From positions 1 to 64,000 of the forward strand of contig ABYL01000026.1 of the NCBI GenBank assembly GCA_000173575.1: a stretch of DNA of 64,000 nucleotides, read 5' to 3'. The translations under genes and the position numbers were made by a program. Position 1 is the stretch's first letter. Every line of letters starts with the position of its first letter. Of this stretch, positions 16,129-24,322 are shown piece by piece. Source of the stretch: Burkholderia sp. H160. Its GTDB lineage: Bacteria > Pseudomonadota > Gammaproteobacteria > Burkholderiales > Burkholderiaceae. The notes below the pieces were generated by a model. It was not told the DNA's origin and did not search any database. It saw only the letters and a list, made by a program, of their open reading frames with translations.

Positions 16129-17151
16129 TCAATGAGCCTTGCTTGCTGTGGCGACCCATTGATCGAATTGAGACTTGTTGCTCGCGATCCACGCATCCGA
16201 AAGCTTCTTCACAACGCTCACGGACCCGCCATCCTTACTGATCGCGCCTTCCCATTCAGACCACGTTGCGAGTGGAAACCGGATTTGCTCGATCAGGGCT
16301 TTGACCGCGGGATTCGCCGCCAGAAATGCCTTGTTTGCCACCGTGTCATAGTTCCACGAGCCCATGGCCATTCGGCACGGATTGGCTCCGCCAGCGCAGC
16401 CGACCACTCCATTGACCAATGCCGTACCGCGGTTCGGGATATTGGGCGGAAGCGCGTCCTGTGGAGTGGGCAACCATACGACATCGGTGCCGGGTTTCAA
16501 AGCATTGGTCATCCACGATGGACTCCATGCGTAGTAAAACGCAGGCTTCCCGTTTTGCACCTTCGTAATGACGTCTGCCATGAGGGCTTCGTACTTGCCT
16601 CGCACGGGACTGACTGTCTGCTTCAAGCCGAATTTGTCGAGCTGATAGTCCACGACGACGCCGCAACTCCAGGCAGGATCGCAACTGATCATTTCCGCCT
16701 TGCCATCGCGGCCGAACAGCCCAGCGATTTTCGGATCCTTCATCTGCTCCAGATTCGTAATGTTGTGAGCAAGCGCAGTTTTCCTGTCGACGAGATAGCC
16801 GTTGATTCCTCCACCGATGATCATGCCGTCACCGACCACCGCCGCCTGCTGCGCGATCGCGCGAAACCCCGGCTCGCGCTGAGGCAACGTCACGTCTGTT
16901 GCCAGGTCCATGTCACCTTGCGCGACCGCTTGAAAAAACAACGTCGTATCCATGGTGCTCAGCCGGACGTCGTAGCCGAGTTTCTTGAGGGCCTGCGACG
17001 TTATCTGAGCGACTACGTAGTTCCCGCCAAGACTGTCATCTTGCGCGTAGCGTATGGTCTTTCCACTACCCGGAAGTGTCTGCGCGCCCACCGTACCTGC
17101 GAACAAAAAACCGGTCGCAACCGCAGCGATCACTTTTGCCAATGCGTTCAT
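16129..17151 (-). CDS. proX: glycine betaine/proline-type ABC transporter substrate-binding protein ProX
   Basis: A 340-residue periplasmic protein of the OpuAC/ProX class. Residues 1 to about 22 are a signal peptide (VIAAVATGFLFAGTVGAQ). It then reads SGKTIRYAQDDSLGGNYVVAQI. AFYYAWSPSWMTNAL supplies aromatic residues of the type that cage quaternary ammonium groups, and DPAWSCGV and a VVGCAGGANPC segment may form a disulfide. GGAGGAG precedes ATG 17151. It lies 85 bases after proW. The ligand could be a betaine such as glycine betaine, but the adjacent monooxygenase genes point to a heteroaromatic betaine such as trigonelline (inference). Confidence 0.9.
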   Translation of the reverse strand: MNALAKVIAAVATGFLFAGTVGAQTLPGSGKTIRYAQDDSLGGNYVVAQITSQALKKLGYDVRLSTMDTTLFFQAVAQGDMDLATDVTLPQREPGFRAIAQQAAVVGDGMIIGGGINGYLVDRKTALAHNITNLEQMKDPKIAGLFGRDGKAEMISCDPAWSCGVVVDYQLDKFGLKQTVSPVRGKYEALMADVITKVQNGKPAFYYAWSPSWMTNALKPGTDVVWLPTPQDALPPNIPNRGTALVNGVVGCAGGANPCRMAMGSWNYDTVANKAFLAANPAVKALIEQIRFPLATWSEWEGAISKDGGSVSVVKKLSDAWIASNKSQFDQWVATASKAH

Positions 17152-17236
17152 TGATACTCCTCCATCGTTCAAATGTTCATTCGTCGAATGACACAACATG
17201 CTCCCGGGAAACCCGTTGCTGCACTGATGCACGCCC

Positions 17237-18172
17237 TTACAGCGCTTCACGCGCATCGCCGGGCGTATGTGCCTCGTCGTGACCTCCCCGGAAAAAGCGC
17301 TTGAGGACAGTGCGAAAATGACGCTGCTTGTCAGGTTGTTTTTTGGCGATCTTCTGCGAAAAGCGATCGAGCATCATCGCGAGCAGGACGATTGCAATCC
17401 CTCCTACCGCTGCACGTCCTACGTCCAGCCGCCCCAGACCTTGCAACACCACGAGTCCCAATCCGTCCGCGCCGATCATCGATACAACGACCGACATCAC
17501 CATGGCTGTCAGTACGGTCTGGTTGAGTCCCCCCAGAATCGTCGGCATCGCGAGCGGCAATTGCACTTCCCATAGGAGCTGCCACTTGTCCGCACCAAAG
17601 GCCTTACCCGCCTCGACGATTTCGGTTTCAACCATCTTGATTCCAAGATGTGTGAAACGGATCAGTGGTGGCATGGCCGCTGTCACGACGGCAACTTCTC
17701 CCGGCACAGTGCCGACACCAAAGAGCATCACGACTGGCACGAGATAAACAAAGGTTGGCGTGGTTTGCATCATGTCCAGTACAGGCTGCACCACCATCCA
17801 CACGCGTGGACTGCGCGCACATAAAACTCCGATCGGAATGCCAAGTAACGCGCAGAAAAGAATGGCCGTCGCGATAAGGGACAGTGTTGTCATCGCCTCG
17901 GTCCACACTCCGAGCATGGCGATGACAACAAGGACCACACAACCAAATAACGCCACGCGCAAACCCGCCAAACGCCAGAACACGGCAAAGGTGAGCGCTA
18001 CGAGCACAGGAAAAGGCACGGCATGGAGAATGCTGTCATTGAAGTTCAGCAATTGCTCGACTGGCCATCGAATCGTCAGAAACAAAGGCCGCAAATGAGT
18101 GGCCATCCAGTGGACGCATTCCTGAATCCACTGATCCACCGGGAAAATTGCAAGCTGGTCAGCACTAAGCAT
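17237..18172 (-). CDS. proW: glycine betaine/proline-type ABC transporter permease ProW
   Basis: A 311-residue inner-membrane permease with a hydrophilic N-terminal stretch followed by about seven hydrophobic helices, as in ProW. The binding-protein-dependent signature is seen in VEAGKAFGADKWQLLWEVQLPLAMP, the EAA loop that meets the ATPase, and the end GLNQTVLTAMVMSVVVSMIGA is typical of the family. Its ATG at 18172 overlaps the proV stop by eight bases, so an upstream in-frame start with no motif support is rejected. It forms the importer with ProV and ProX. Confidence 0.92.
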   Translation of the reverse strand: MLSADQLAIFPVDQWIQECVHWMATHLRPLFLTIRWPVEQLLNFNDSILHAVPFPVLVALTFAVFWRLAGLRVALFGCVVLVVIAMLGVWTEAMTTLSLIATAILFCALLGIPIGVLCARSPRVWMVVQPVLDMMQTTPTFVYLVPVVMLFGVGTVPGEVAVVTAAMPPLIRFTHLGIKMVETEIVEAGKAFGADKWQLLWEVQLPLAMPTILGGLNQTVLTAMVMSVVVSMIGADGLGLVVLQGLGRLDVGRAAVGGIAIVLLAMMLDRFSQKIAKKQPDKQRHFRTVLKRFFRGGHDEAHTPGDAREAL

Positions 18173-19349
18173 GATGTACCTCTGCGCCACTGCCGGCGCC
18201 AATTCTTGCGAGAACATGGCTCGCGTCCAGAAGTCCGATGAGTTTGCCGTCTGTGTCGGTCACCCCGATCGGACTCCCCTGACCGCACTGGTGTGCCACG
18301 TCCACCAAGCGCGTCGATGCGGAAACACATGCAAATCGCCTGTCTGGTTCAGGGATGGCTCGACCGTCACGCGCCTGCGCCATTTCGGAGCCTGTCAGGA
18401 CCCCAAGCACGCGCTCTTCGGCGTCGAGCACGAACCCTGGCCCTTGCCCAAGCGGGCTCGCTGCCATGAGGATCCGGCCCGCATCTCGCCACACGGGTGA
18501 TAGCGCCGTCATGACGGAGCGTGCGTCGAACAGTCGCGCACGGTCCACCTCACGCGTAAATGCGGCGACGTAATCACTTCCCGGATCCAGTACGATCGAC
18601 TGCGGTGAACCTTCACGCACCACGCGTCCCTCTGACATGATGGCGATGCGTGTACCGAGCTTGAGCGCCTCCTGGAAGTCGTGCGTAATGAAGAGAATCG
18701 TTTTGTTGAGGGTGCGCTGCAGGCGAAGCAGTTCCTCCTGCATTTCGGTGCGAATCAGTGGATCGAGCGCGCTGAACGCTTCATCCATGATCAGGATGTC
18801 GGCTTCCGTCGCGAGCGCGCGGGCGAGACCCACACGCTGGCGCATACCGCCACTTAGCTCATGCGGCATGTGGTACGCCCACTTCGACAGCCCCACCACA
18901 GCGAGTACCTCCTCAGCACGTCTTCGACGTTGTGCCGCTGGCATCCGCCGAAGCTTGAGACCAAACTCGACGTTCTCAATCACGCGCCTGTTCGGAAGCA
19001 ACGCGAAATGCTGAAAAACCATCGAAATCCGGTTTCGCCGTACTTCACGCAACTCCTTGTCTCCCAGCGCGCAGAGATCCTCGCCATCGAGCAGGATCCT
19101 GCCCGCGCTCGGTTCGTGAAGCCGATTGATGCAACGGGCAAGCGTCGACTTTCCTGAACCCGACAGACCCATGATCATGTAGATCGCTCCGGAAGGAACG
19201 CTTAGCGAGACGTCATCGAGACCGACGACGTGCCGCAGCTTCTCCAGCACATCAGCGCGACATTTTCCGGCGCGCAACATGGCGAGTGCAGGTTCGGGCC
19301 TGTCGCTGAAAATCTTGTAGAGATGTTCGATTACCAGGCGCTCGGTCAT
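18165..19349 (-). CDS. proV: glycine betaine/proline-type ABC transporter ATPase ProV
   Basis: A 394-residue ATPase. It starts MTERLVIEHLYKIFSDRPE, has Walker A GLSGSGKSTLARC near residue 66, the signature LSGGMRQRVGLARAL, Walker B ILIMDEAFSALDP, and a C-terminal CBS-domain pair (about 280-390) that in OpuA/ProV senses ionic strength. GAGGAG precedes ATG 19349. It overlaps the upstream NIPSNAP gene by four bases (ATGA) and proW by eight. The CBS pair implies osmotic or small-molecule gating, although a catabolic role for the importer is more likely from the neighbours. Confidence 0.93.
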   Translation of the reverse strand: MTERLVIEHLYKIFSDRPEPALAMLRAGKCRADVLEKLRHVVGLDDVSLSVPSGAIYMIMGLSGSGKSTLARCINRLHEPSAGRILLDGEDLCALGDKELREVRRNRISMVFQHFALLPNRRVIENVEFGLKLRRMPAAQRRRRAEEVLAVVGLSKWAYHMPHELSGGMRQRVGLARALATEADILIMDEAFSALDPLIRTEMQEELLRLQRTLNKTILFITHDFQEALKLGTRIAIMSEGRVVREGSPQSIVLDPGSDYVAAFTREVDRARLFDARSVMTALSPVWRDAGRILMAASPLGQGPGFVLDAEERVLGVLTGSEMAQARDGRAIPEPDRRFACVSASTRLVDVAHQCGQGSPIGVTDTDGKLIGLLDASHVLARIGAGSGAEVHHA

Positions 19350-19702
19350 GACTGCGTCTCCTCGAGTGTCGTCGCATGATGTGCGAATCCGGGCCGCGGG
19401 GAAAAATCTTTCGGCACGAGAATGCGGTTCTCCGCACGCTCGATGTATTGCGCGAGTCGCGGCACAAACGCCTGCCACTGAGGGTCTTCGGCCAACTCGC
19501 TGCGTCGGCGGGTTCTGTCCTCGAGGCTCGCATAGGCCCACATGTGTGTAACCTGGCTCAGCGTGCCGATTTCTGTCGTGAAGTATCCGATCAGTCGGCC
19601 CAGTATCCGCTGCTGGATTGCAATCCCCTCGTTGCGCACGAGATCGAGGTAGCGCAGCATTGCGCCGCTTCGGATGCTGTAAATGCGCTCTTCCACTACC
19701 AT
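19346..19702 (-). CDS. NIPSNAP family protein
   Basis: A 118-residue protein beginning MVVEERIYSIRSGAMLRYLDL, with FTTEIGTLSQVTHMWAYASL, the NIPSNAP signature within the ferredoxin-like dimeric alpha/beta barrel fold. The ATG at 19702 with GAGGAG is preferred. It is squeezed between the hydrolase gene (2-base gap) and proV (ATGA overlap), so it is firmly part of the operon. NIPSNAP proteins in bacterial catabolic operons are often small enzymes or chaperones of unknown reaction. I cannot assign a substrate. Confidence 0.85.
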   Translation of the reverse strand: MVVEERIYSIRSGAMLRYLDLVRNEGIAIQQRILGRLIGYFTTEIGTLSQVTHMWAYASLEDRTRRRSELAEDPQWQAFVPRLAQYIERAENRILVPKDFSPRPGFAHHATTLEETQS

Positions 19703-19704
19703 GG

Positions 19705-20544
19705 TCAACTCCTCGACATAGCTTCTGCAAAGAAACGACGCAGCAAGGTTCCAACGAGCTCTGGCGCTTCAATCAGGATCGAATGACGTAAGCCCGGCAA
19801 GATCTCCAGTTGTGAGTCTTCTATGCATTCGTGCATGTACCGCGCCATCCTTGGGTTCGAGCCCTGGTCGTCCTCACCCGTGGCAATCAAGGTCGGAACG
19901 CGAATCTGGTCGATGAGGCCACCGAAATCCGTCTCAGCCAGAACACGGTATGCGGCCGCATAGCAATGCGGATCGTTCTCTGCATTGCGCTTGCGCAGAT
20001 AGGCGACCATCTCCGGATTTCTCGCCTGAAAATCTTCCGTCAGCCAGCGTGATAGCGATGCGTCGTAGTGCGCGCCACGCTCACCATTCTGCAAAGCGGC
20101 AAGCCGCTCCAGCACCCGGCTGCGCTCTTCTCGCGTACGGCCCGACACCGTCGCGAGCAAAGCGAGCCCACGCAGACGTTGCGGATGCGAGAGCGCCATG
20201 CGTTGCGCGATCAGTCCTCCGAGAGAGAATCCCGCGAGGTTGAACGTCTCGAACCCCACGTGATCGGCGAGCGCCAGCGTGTCGTCGACAAACTCATCGA
20301 TCTCGTAGCGGCCCAGGATGTGCGACGACTCACCATGGCCACGCAGGTCGAAGGTCAGGATGCGGAAGTCATCGCACAGATGCGTGGCAACGCCCTCCCA
20401 TGCCTCTAGATAGGAGCCGACACCATGAATACAGATCAGTTGCCGTGCGCCACGTCCCTGCAGCCGGTAGTTGAGTTCGACACTGCCGGCTTTCAGGCGA
20501 CCTTGCGTGACGACGTCGTCATTGACAGGTTTGCGAGTCAGCAT
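19705..20544 (-). CDS. alpha/beta hydrolase (TgnC-like or enol-lactonase-like)
   Basis: A 279-residue alpha/beta hydrolase. The nucleophile elbow is AGFSLGGLIAQ with Ser near residue 109; the oxyanion segment is CIHGVGSYLEAWEG; the catalytic acid is in ATGEDDQGSNP and the histidine in GLRHSILIEAP. It resembles 3-oxoadipate enol-lactonase relatives. In the trigonelline pathway of Acinetobacter baylyi, TgnC is an alpha/beta hydrolase that breaks (E)-2-((N-methylformamido)methylene)succinate. The adjacent luciferase-like monooxygenase, aldehyde dehydrogenase and flavin reductase make that role attractive here. Assignment is by context only. Confidence 0.85.
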   Translation of the reverse strand: MLTRKPVNDDVVTQGRLKAGSVELNYRLQGRGARQLICIHGVGSYLEAWEGVATHLCDDFRILTFDLRGHGESSHILGRYEIDEFVDDTLALADHVGFETFNLAGFSLGGLIAQRMALSHPQRLRGLALLATVSGRTREERSRVLERLAALQNGERGAHYDASLSRWLTEDFQARNPEMVAYLRKRNAENDPHCYAAAYRVLAETDFGGLIDQIRVPTLIATGEDDQGSNPRMARYMHECIEDSQLEILPGLRHSILIEAPELVGTLLRRFFAEAMSRS

Positions 20545-20563
20545 GTTGGTCCGCCTGCGAGTG

Positions 20564-21631
20564 TCAGGTTGCGTACTGCGCCTCGCGTGTGCGCGCGGCG
20601 AAATGGGGCATCACTTCATCGATGAACAGTCGCAACGTCTTGACCTGGAGTTCAAACGGAAGGTTGAACGTGAGTCCGAGGCAAAACTGGTCGACGCCCT
20701 GCGCTTCGTAGATCTCGAGCTTGCGGATGACCTCATCCGGCGTGCCGAACATGAGGTTTTCGCGGATCGCCGCGGGATCGTAATTGGCACGATTGACGAC
20801 GCTCTCGTATGGAACGGCTTCCGGAAAGCCGTTGGTGACGGTGCCGATGTTCTGCATGAGATTCTCAAACGTTCGTCCGTAATCGACGCTGTGCCGCACG
20901 GCTACCTCCCAGTCTTGCGGCCGGTCGTAGAGGCAGGTTCGGCGCTGCATCATGAACCGCGGACGCGCGCGCTCCGGATGATCCGCGACCGCCTTGCGAA
21001 ATTTCTCACCGAGAACGGCGACCTCTGAAGCCGGTGCCGAGAGCGGCGTCGACAGGATATTTGCGCCCACCCCCACCGCCCAGTCGAAACTTCCAGGATC
21101 ACGGGTTGCCACCCAGATGCGCGGATGCGGTCTTTGCAACGGCTTCGGCACCGAGGTCGCGAGCGGAAATTTCCAGTACTGGCCATCGTGTGCGTAGTCG
21201 CCCTGCCAGAGCTTGATGACGGCAGGAACCAGCTCCTTCATATAACCCACGCCTGCCTGTTGCGGGATGCCATCCGCCATGCGGTCGAACTCGTACTGGT
21301 ATGCGCCACGTGCGATGCCGAATTCAAGTCGGCCGCCGGTCAGGTGGTCGCACAATGCGGCTTCTCCAGCGAGCCGAATCGGTGACCAATAGGGCGCCAC
21401 CAATGTAGCGGTACCCAGCCGGATATTTTCCGTGTGCTGCGCAAGCCAGGTCAGGGTCACGAACGGATTGGGCGAAATCGTGCACTCGATCGTGTGGTGC
21501 TCTGCCGTCCAGAGTGTTTCGAAGCCGCCTTCATCGGCGATTCGCGCGAGTGCCAGCATATGGGTCACTGCGTCATTCATCGTATCGTTCGGCGAAAAGC
21601 GCTCCATGCTGAGCGAAACCGCGAATTTCAT
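20564..21631 (-). CDS. LLM-class flavin-dependent monooxygenase (TgnB-like)
   Basis: A 355-residue luciferase-like TIM barrel. It begins MKFAVSLSMERFSPNDTMND and continues FETLWTAEHHTIECTISPNP, whose AEHH is the family signature, then RLGTATLVAPYWSPIRLAGE and GGRLEFGIARGAYQYEFDRM. Such enzymes use reduced FMN supplied by a separate reductase to insert oxygen, for example to split N-heteroaromatic rings. The reductase gene is two genes upstream (23197-24177). GGAGC precedes ATG 21631. By analogy with TgnB it would attack N-methylnicotinate or a related betaine; alkanal or nitrilotriacetate oxidation remain possible. Confidence 0.88.
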   Translation of the reverse strand: MKFAVSLSMERFSPNDTMNDAVTHMLALARIADEGGFETLWTAEHHTIECTISPNPFVTLTWLAQHTENIRLGTATLVAPYWSPIRLAGEAALCDHLTGGRLEFGIARGAYQYEFDRMADGIPQQAGVGYMKELVPAVIKLWQGDYAHDGQYWKFPLATSVPKPLQRPHPRIWVATRDPGSFDWAVGVGANILSTPLSAPASEVAVLGEKFRKAVADHPERARPRFMMQRRTCLYDRPQDWEVAVRHSVDYGRTFENLMQNIGTVTNGFPEAVPYESVVNRANYDPAAIRENLMFGTPDEVIRKLEIYEAQGVDQFCLGLTFNLPFELQVKTLRLFIDEVMPHFAARTREAQYAT

Positions 21632-21668
21632 ATCAAGCTCCTGAGAACATGTGTTGAACGCGTCACGC

Positions 21669-23180
21669 TTAGCGCAGGCGAATGACGAAGGGGTCCTGCA
21701 TCGCGCCGGAGTAATCGATGACGATGTTCTTGAGACGCGAGAATTCGCGCATCACTTCGAATCCCCCGCGCCTTCCATAGCCGCTATGCTTCATGCCGCC
21801 GTTTGCGGACATGTAGGCGGCCGACCGATACGTGTTGATCCAGACGGTGCCTGCATCGACGTCACGCGCAAATCTCATGGCGCGGCTGATATCCTGGGTC
21901 CAGATGCCAGCAGCCAATCCATATTCGGTCCCGTTGGCGAGTGCAATCAGTTCTTCTTCGCTCGAGAACGGCATCACGCCGACTACGGGGCCGAAGATCT
22001 CCTCCTGCATGAAGCGCATGTCGTTTCGTGCATGCGTCATGACCGTGGGCTCGAAGTACCAGCCGCCGGCTAGCGCGTCATCATTGGGGCGTTGTCCGCC
22101 CACGGCGACTTTTGCGCCTTCGTGTACACCCGAGCCCACGTACTTTTGAACCTTGTCGAGTTGCGACGACAGCGCGAGCGGTCCGATATCGGTTCCTTCG
22201 CTGACCGGGTGGCCGATCGTGATCCGACGCGTGCGTTCCACCAGCGCTTCGACGAAATCGTCGTACGCCTGTGCTTCGACGAAGCAACGCGAACCCGCTA
22301 CACACGTCTGTCCCGCTGCAGCGAATACACCGGAGACGACACCGTTCACAGCACGCTCGATGTCGACGTCACCGAATACTACGTGTGGAGATTTGCCTCC
22401 CAGCTCCATCTGACACGGCACCAGGTTTTGCGCGGCATTCCCGGCGATCCTCCGCCCCGTGGCGGTGCTGCCCGTAAAGACATATTTCGCAATGCCCGGA
22501 TGACGGGTCAACGCATCACCCGTGGTCTGCCCGTCGCCCGTGACGACGTTGAATACGCCTGGTGGAATACCGGCCTCGATCGCCAGTTCGGCCAGTGCGA
22601 CGGTCGACGCCGTCGTGTGCTCGGACGGCTTGACGACGACCGTGTTGCCGATGGCAAGGCAGGGCGCGAGCGTGCCCGTGAGCAACATCAGCGGCGAGTT
22701 CCAGGGCGTGATCATGCCGACGACGCCGATCGGCTCGCGGACGTTGTAGTTGAGCGTATCGAGCTTGTTGACAGGGATAGTCTCGCCCTGCAGCTTGTCG
22801 GCCATGCCGGCGAAATAGAAATAAGAGTCGGGCATCGCGCGCATTTGCGCCCGCATCTCCTTGAGGAGCTTGCCGTTGTCGCGGCACTCGATCATCGCAA
22901 GCTCGTCCGCGTGGGCGAGCACCAGTTCTCCGAGGCGCCGCACCAGTTTGCCGCGCTCCGTTTGCGTCATGCGCCGCCAGGCCGGATTGACGAATGCAGC
23001 CTGCGCCGAGCGAACCGCCTTATCGACATCGGCCGAATCCGCCTGCGAGAACTCGTACCACGGCTTGCCTGTCGATGGGTCGTAGCTGGCGATGAATTCC
23101 CCGCTGTGCGCCGCGGTGAATTCCCCGTCAATGAACAGTCCCAGGCGGGACCCTTGCAGACGTTCGATGGTCGTTTGCAT
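21669..23180 (-). CDS. NAD(P)-dependent aldehyde dehydrogenase (TgnD-like)
   Basis: A 503-residue aldehyde dehydrogenase. The cofactor and active-site motifs are MITPWNSPLML, VVKPSEHTTAS, FTGSTATGRRI, the general base in MELGGKSPH and the nucleophile Cys in AAGQTCVAGSRC. Length is standard. The start ATG at 23180 follows GGAG; an upstream in-frame extension has no similarity to the family. It lies between the monooxygenase and the flavin reductase, 16 bases from the latter. In the trigonelline route an aldehyde/lactol dehydrogenase (TgnD) oxidises the ring-opened product; that role here is inferred from gene order. Confidence 0.92.
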   Translation of the reverse strand: MQTTIERLQGSRLGLFIDGEFTAAHSGEFIASYDPSTGKPWYEFSQADSADVDKAVRSAQAAFVNPAWRRMTQTERGKLVRRLGELVLAHADELAMIECRDNGKLLKEMRAQMRAMPDSYFYFAGMADKLQGETIPVNKLDTLNYNVREPIGVVGMITPWNSPLMLLTGTLAPCLAIGNTVVVKPSEHTTASTVALAELAIEAGIPPGVFNVVTGDGQTTGDALTRHPGIAKYVFTGSTATGRRIAGNAAQNLVPCQMELGGKSPHVVFGDVDIERAVNGVVSGVFAAAGQTCVAGSRCFVEAQAYDDFVEALVERTRRITIGHPVSEGTDIGPLALSSQLDKVQKYVGSGVHEGAKVAVGGQRPNDDALAGGWYFEPTVMTHARNDMRFMQEEIFGPVVGVMPFSSEEELIALANGTEYGLAAGIWTQDISRAMRFARDVDAGTVWINTYRSAAYMSANGGMKHSGYGRRGGFEVMREFSRLKNIVIDYSGAMQDPFVIRLR

Positions 23181-23196
23181 CGGTTGACTCCACGTA

Positions 23197-24177
23197 TCAA
23201 GAATGAGCAGATTGAAGCCACGGCTGCGTGTCGCCGACCATGGCGACGCGACCGCCGTCGAGTGAATCCATGTAGATGCCGAATCTCCCGCGTTCGGTCT
23301 CATGGACGTAGCGTCGCAACATCGCGCGGATCTCTTGCGACGCGATGTTCTCGAAGGGAAGCTGGTTCATCGGGAAGAAGCAGAACTGCTCCGGCAGTCC
23401 GCAACTTCCATAGGGACGGGCAATCCTCGCGCGATAGATCAGGTATCCGGGATCGTTATCGGCAACGTCGAACACCGAGTACAGGAACGTGTCATAGGGC
23501 TCGAGCGCGAGTTCACCACCACCGGCAAGGGGAAGCCGCCCCTCCCTGATGCGGCTCGTCGCGCTTGGCAGTACCCAGCCTCCCTTGCCATCCCGTGCAA
23601 GCAACAGACTGCCGTCGGCCTCGATCAGGTAACCGACGATCATGTCGTGCGAAGACAGCCAACCCGGCGGCAGCGGATCCTTGACCTGCGCGTATCGACC
23701 GCGGCAGAAACCGAGCGGGTCCGCGGGGCTCGTGCCGAATGCCTGAATGCGACCCACCAGGATGGCGTGATCACCGGCATCGACGAGGCTATGAACCGTG
23801 CAGTCGAACCACGTCAGGCAATCGGTGAGTACGGGCGCGCCTGTGTGCACGGCGTCGTGGACAACCGATGCGAACTTGTCGGCAGATTTGGACGCGAAAA
23901 GATTCGAGACATCGACCTGCCCGTCGTGCAGAAGGTTGACTGCAAAATGCCCGCTCTGCTGGAACACGGGGTAGCTCGATGCACCCTTGCCGATACACAC
24001 CAGCAGCAACGGCGGGTCGAGAGAGACAGACGTGAAGGAATTGGCCGTCATGCCGCGCGGACGGCCTTGCGCATCACGCGTCGTGATGACCGTCACCCCT
24101 GTGACGAAGGTGCCGAAAGCACGGCGCAACGCCACGGGATCGATTGGTTTGACCTGTTCTCCGGCGTCCTTTTGCAT
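23197..24177 (-). CDS. flavin reductase with C-terminal NUDIX-like extension (TgnA-like)
   Basis: A 326-residue, two-part protein. Residues about 10-165 form a flavin reductase (DIM6/NTAB) domain: RRAFGTFVTGVTVITTRD, GMTANSFTSVSLDPPLLLVC and FAVNLLHDGQ. Residues about 175-326 (GYLIEADGSLLLARDG to the end) resemble a NUDIX fold but I see no complete GX5EX7REUXEEXGU box, so hydrolase activity is doubtful. The reductase domain should supply reduced FMN to the monooxygenase at 20564-21631. A GAGGTGA site precedes ATG 24177. It is the first gene of the minus-strand enzyme operon, whose promoter should be in 24178-24322. Confidence 0.87.
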   Translation of the reverse strand: MQKDAGEQVKPIDPVALRRAFGTFVTGVTVITTRDAQGRPRGMTANSFTSVSLDPPLLLVCIGKGASSYPVFQQSGHFAVNLLHDGQVDVSNLFASKSADKFASVVHDAVHTGAPVLTDCLTWFDCTVHSLVDAGDHAILVGRIQAFGTSPADPLGFCRGRYAQVKDPLPPGWLSSHDMIVGYLIEADGSLLLARDGKGGWVLPSATSRIREGRLPLAGGGELALEPYDTFLYSVFDVADNDPGYLIYRARIARPYGSCGLPEQFCFFPMNQLPFENIASQEIRAMLRRYVHETERGRFGIYMDSLDGGRVAMVGDTQPWLQSAHS

Positions 24178-24322
24178 TCCCGTCACCTCAAAACGTGTTT
24201 GTCTTGAGGTGAACGATATGTGATGAAAATCCGGGCTTCTTCCTCTGTCCCGGAGGAAAACCGCAATTAATTAGTATCGTTTTGTAGGCAGGGTTTTCAC
24301 GGACGCATAGGGCACGATCGAC

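Noticed and set aside
18165..19772. extended 535-codon form of ProV
   Set aside because: The extra N-terminal part overlaps the NIPSNAP gene and has no homology; ATG 19349 has a good ribosome binding site.
22092..23549. 485-codon plus-strand frame opposite the aldehyde dehydrogenase
   Set aside because: Spans two real genes on the opposite strand and lacks any recognisable domain.
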